Assembly (NCBI GenBank): GCA_010671965.1
Contig: JAAHIC010000165.1
Span: 1 to 8,103, forward strand
Direction: 5' to 3'
DNA: 8,103 bases
Source of the DNA: Leptolyngbya sp. SIO4C5
Lineage (GTDB): Bacteria > Cyanobacteriota > Cyanobacteriia > Phormidesmidales > Phormidesmidaceae
Position 1 is the stretch's first letter; every line of letters begins with the position of its first letter. The notes beneath the pieces are model-generated. The model ran no database searches. It was not told the DNA's origin and saw only the letters and a program-made list of their open reading frames with translations. Below are positions 5,954 to 8,103 of the stretch, piece by piece. Made by a program: the position numbers and the translations under genes.

Positions 5954-7906
5954 CTAGGGCTGTTGGCTAAAAGACTGATCCGTATAGATACTGAGAGCAC
6001 CGACCTGTAACTGACGCTCGTAGGTATTTTCAAAAATGCTGAGCTGCGGCCGATCGCTAGTCATGACATTGTCAGCCACGATGGTGCAGGGCACAAAACG
6101 GCGATCGCCCGTGACCTCAGCCTTAGCAACTGAGGCGTTGTCAACATCTACGTGCTCAATTTGCAGCGTTGGTTTTGCGTGATTGTTGAGCATGACCCAC
6201 AAAGGATACTCCCAAGTGTTGCCAGAGAGCTTCAGACCCACCTTAGAGCAAGCCTGAGACTGAATGAAATTAGCGGCCTCTATGTAGGCTTCCTGGGCAT
6301 CGGGATTACTCAAGAAGTATTGCTCAGTCCGGCTCTGATTAAAGATGTTCTGCACCTGATCAGTTTCAACAATTTGGCTGTTGGCAAACAAAGGTCGATT
6401 TTCACTAAAGCCAACCCAAATCAAAGAAGCGCTCAGTAAAAGAGCGGCGACCGCGTTGACCACTCGGCGGCCAATCATTTCTGCTAGCACAACGCCCACA
6501 AACGGGGAGGCCAGCACAAACAAGGGGAGATGCAGGCGACTACGCCACGGCGACCAGATAATCAGGCCGCAAAACAGCAGAAAACCAACGACCACAGCCA
6601 GCCAATAAGTCGCCAAGAAATACTGCTGTCGCTGTCGCAATCGCCGTCTAACCATCCAGAAGACAATCGTCGCTGCCAAAAACAGCAGCAGATGCAGGGG
6701 ATTGCCTGCCAAATCTTCATGGTTGATCAGGCTGTGAATATCAAATCCCTGGCCGGGGGGAGAGCTGATGCGCGGATCGCTAGCGTCTAGGCCAATAAGG
6801 GCGTGTAACCCCTCGACCAAACGGATAATGATCAAATTAATAGAGCGTACTGGCGTACTCAGATGTAAGGCCAGATTGCGAATGATATTGGACAGAAGAA
6901 TGCGCGGCCCCATCACTTCCATCCCCTGCCCTGACTCACCCAGGACAGAGCCAAATAGCTGCCAGTTGCGGCTATAGTGTCCCAGATTAATTGCTAAAGC
7001 GATCGCTCCAAAAGTGGCCAGCGGTCGCCAGAGCTGCCACTTAAGCCGCCGCCAGCCGGAAAAGACAAGCCATAAGCAAAACGGGAAGGCATACAGATAG
7101 GCAGTTCCCTTAGAAAGCAGGGCTAGCCCTAAACTTACCCCGGCTGCCGTCATCCAGTGTCCGGCAAACTTAGCCTGAATCGCTGCCAATACGCAAAAAG
7201 CGAGGCAAACGAGCCAAAAGCCAACAACATGATCGCTCTGGGTCGTCGATCCCTGCAAAATTGCCATAGGAATCGTGACGCAGACCACAGTGGCCAGTAC
7301 CTGTCCCCGCAGGTTAGCCCCCAACTGCTGGGCAATTAGGGAGACTCCCACCAAACTGCCTACGAAGCTCAGCCACTGGACGATATTGGCGAAATAGTCA
7401 TCGCCGCTGAGGACCTGTAGCTGAGCGATCGCAAAGCTAGACCAGGGACCGGGATGAAGCTGCCGAATGATTGCAGTTGGATAATGGGCAACGCTGCGGT
7501 TCTGGATCCAATGGACAACCCGACCCAAGTGATAGGTCATGGAGTCCCAGTTGTTGGGGGCAGCCGAAATAGCAATAAAGCCTATCACCAGTATGATGAC
7601 GGCCACTCCGATCAGCATCAGCTTCAGGCCGAGGGGAAACTGCTGCAAAGACAGTTTTTGAGCCGGTTTTTCCGACTGTCTCTGCCGCAAGATAGCCGCG
7701 ATCAACAAGGCATCAATACCCAACCAAACTGGCAAGAGTCCGACCAGACTCAAACCCCGAAATAAACTGAGAACTTCAGTCGTTAGTGTAATGAGGACGC
7801 CCCAGCTGAGCGCTGCGAGCAGAACGGCTCGTCGCCAGTCTTGCAGACGCTGCTGCCAGCAAATAAAGAGGAAGGCAAGCCCCAGAAAAGGGAGGATAAC
7901 AGGCAT
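5954..7906 (-). CDS. GT-C fold membrane glycosyltransferase (GT39/PMT-ArnT-like)
   Basis: A 650-residue integral membrane protein of the type that transfers sugars from lipid-linked donors on the outer face of the plasma membrane. The first half has many hydrophobic segments (about 1-17, 27-45, 52-72, 92-114, 175-195, 202-218, 228-244, 253-282, 295-308), with more near 404-418, 430-452, 458-476 and 483-500. The first large loop carries NNWDSMTYHLGRVVHW (118-133), where the Asp in WD fits the catalytic acidic residue of this fold. GSTTQSDHV (219-227), LSKGTAYLY (264-272) and HYSRNWQLFG (310-319) are further family-like motifs. Residues 501-650 form a soluble tail with just two Cys (C553, C607), possibly a disulfide outside the membrane. 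The acceptor is unknown; a polysaccharide or lipid is more likely than protein given the neighbours. The gene begins 22 bp after the upstream glycosyltransferase. No strong Shine-Dalgarno precedes the ATG, but the first membrane segment starts right there. Confidence 0.85.
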   Translation of the reverse strand: MPVILPFLGLAFLFICWQQRLQDWRRAVLLAALSWGVLITLTTEVLSLFRGLSLVGLLPVWLGIDALLIAAILRQRQSEKPAQKLSLQQFPLGLKLMLIGVAVIILVIGFIAISAAPNNWDSMTYHLGRVVHWIQNRSVAHYPTAIIRQLHPGPWSSFAIAQLQVLSGDDYFANIVQWLSFVGSLVGVSLIAQQLGANLRGQVLATVVCVTIPMAILQGSTTQSDHVVGFWLVCLAFCVLAAIQAKFAGHWMTAAGVSLGLALLSKGTAYLYAFPFCLWLVFSGWRRLKWQLWRPLATFGAIALAINLGHYSRNWQLFGSVLGESGQGMEVMGPRILLSNIIRNLALHLSTPVRSINLIIIRLVEGLHALIGLDASDPRISSPPGQGFDIHSLINHEDLAGNPLHLLLFLAATIVFWMVRRRLRQRQQYFLATYWLAVVVGFLLFCGLIIWSPWRSRLHLPLFVLASPFVGVVLAEMIGRRVVNAVAALLLSASLIWVGFSENRPLFANSQIVETDQVQNIFNQSRTEQYFLSNPDAQEAYIEAANFIQSQACSKVGLKLSGNTWEYPLWVMLNNHAKPTLQIEHVDVDNASVAKAEVTGDRRFVPCTIVADNVMTSDRPQLSIFENTYERQLQVGALSIYTDQSFSQQP

Positions 7907-7928
7907 GGCCGATTTCTCGAGTAAGCGA

Positions 7929-8103
7929 TTAGACGGAGGTGGATAGAAGACGTTGAAAAATCACCTTGGCAAACTGCTGAGCCGAATTTTGTTCAGCAAA
8001 AGTTCGCATTTGGGCGCGATCGCCAAAAGTTACCAAAGGCTGATTGAGCATCTGATGCAGTCCCTGAGCTAGATCCGCTGGCTGAGTCGAATCGACGGCA
8101 AGA
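7929..8103 (-). CDS. C-terminal end of a glycosyltransferase, probably GT4/GT-B type (partial)
   Basis: Only the last 57 codons are in the window; the gene continues past the right edge. The visible part reads LAVDSTQPADLAQGLHQML, then FGDRAQMRTFAEQNSAQQFAK and a TAA at 7931-7929. This fits the usual end of group 1 glycosyltransferases: a short segment choosing how many units to process, a G-x-x-AR-like turn, then a final amphipathic helix. The active-site region is outside the window, so substrate and exact family cannot be told. It ends 22 bp before the GT-C gene on the same strand, so the two are probably in one operon of glycan synthesis. Confidence 0.65.
   Translation of the reverse strand, partial: LAVDSTQPADLAQGLHQMLNQPLVTFGDRAQMRTFAEQNSAQQFAKVIFQRLLSTSV

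Larger units (their letters stand above)
955..8023. repeat. HIP1 octamers (GCGATCGC), 15 dispersed copies
   Basis: GCGATCGC begins at 955, 2081, 2213, 2752, 3543, 3849, 3900, 4155, 4238, 4545, 4791, 6101, 6999, 7425 and 8016. This palindrome is strongly over-represented in many cyanobacterial genomes and is the best organism marker here. All copies are in coding sequence. Seven lie in cphB and queC, and none in 956-2080 or in the methyltransferase gene. Confidence 0.95.

Noticed and set aside
1..8103. Mobile element, prophage integrase, tRNA or CRISPR array
   Set aside because: No transposase, integrase, tRNA-like cloverleaf or regularly spaced repeats were seen on either strand.

Overview
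The window is from a cyanobacterium. The octamer GCGATCGC (HIP1) occurs 15 times in 8.1 kb, where chance would give well under one, and a cyanophycin gene pair sits in the middle. Species cannot be read from the sequence.

Layout, left to right. (1) 1-31: a perfect 10-bp inverted repeat at the window edge, with an in-frame TAG in its loop. (2) 73-720 and 733-1032 (+): a protein with parallel beta-helix-like repeats, probably the C-terminal part of something longer, followed 12 bp later by a small Gln-rich, charged, coiled-coil-like protein; neither has a recognised function. (3) 1036-2946 (-): cyanophycin synthetase 2 (cphA2), an ATP-grasp ligase with a shortened Mur-ligase-like tail that has lost its P-loop. 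(4) 2947-3290: a 344-bp divergent promoter region with a duplicated element. (5) 3291-4169 (+): cyanophycinase (cphB) with all three catalytic residues. (6) 4166-4864 (-): queC of the queuosine/7-deazaguanine pathway, with a repeat-rich leader. (7) 4992-8103 (-): an apparent operon, read from the right edge inward: the end of a GT-B-like glycosyltransferase, a 650-residue GT-C membrane glycosyltransferase, and a SAM-dependent methyltransferase.

How the genes work together. CphB cuts cyanophycin into beta-Asp-Arg dipeptides, and enzymes of the CphA2 type re-polymerise those dipeptides. The divergent pair is therefore a break-and-remake module for the nitrogen reserve polymer. It sits between two convergent junctions with almost no spacer: 3 bp on the cphA2 side and a 4-bp stop-codon overlap on the cphB side. 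The right-hand cluster looks like envelope or extracellular glycan synthesis. The left-hand pair is the least explained part of the window.

No tRNA, rRNA, CRISPR array, transposase or integrase was seen. The best candidates for something undescribed are the beta-helix/coiled-coil pair with its edge hairpin, the duplicated element between cphA2 and cphB, and the GGAGGT/ACCTCC element in front of queC.
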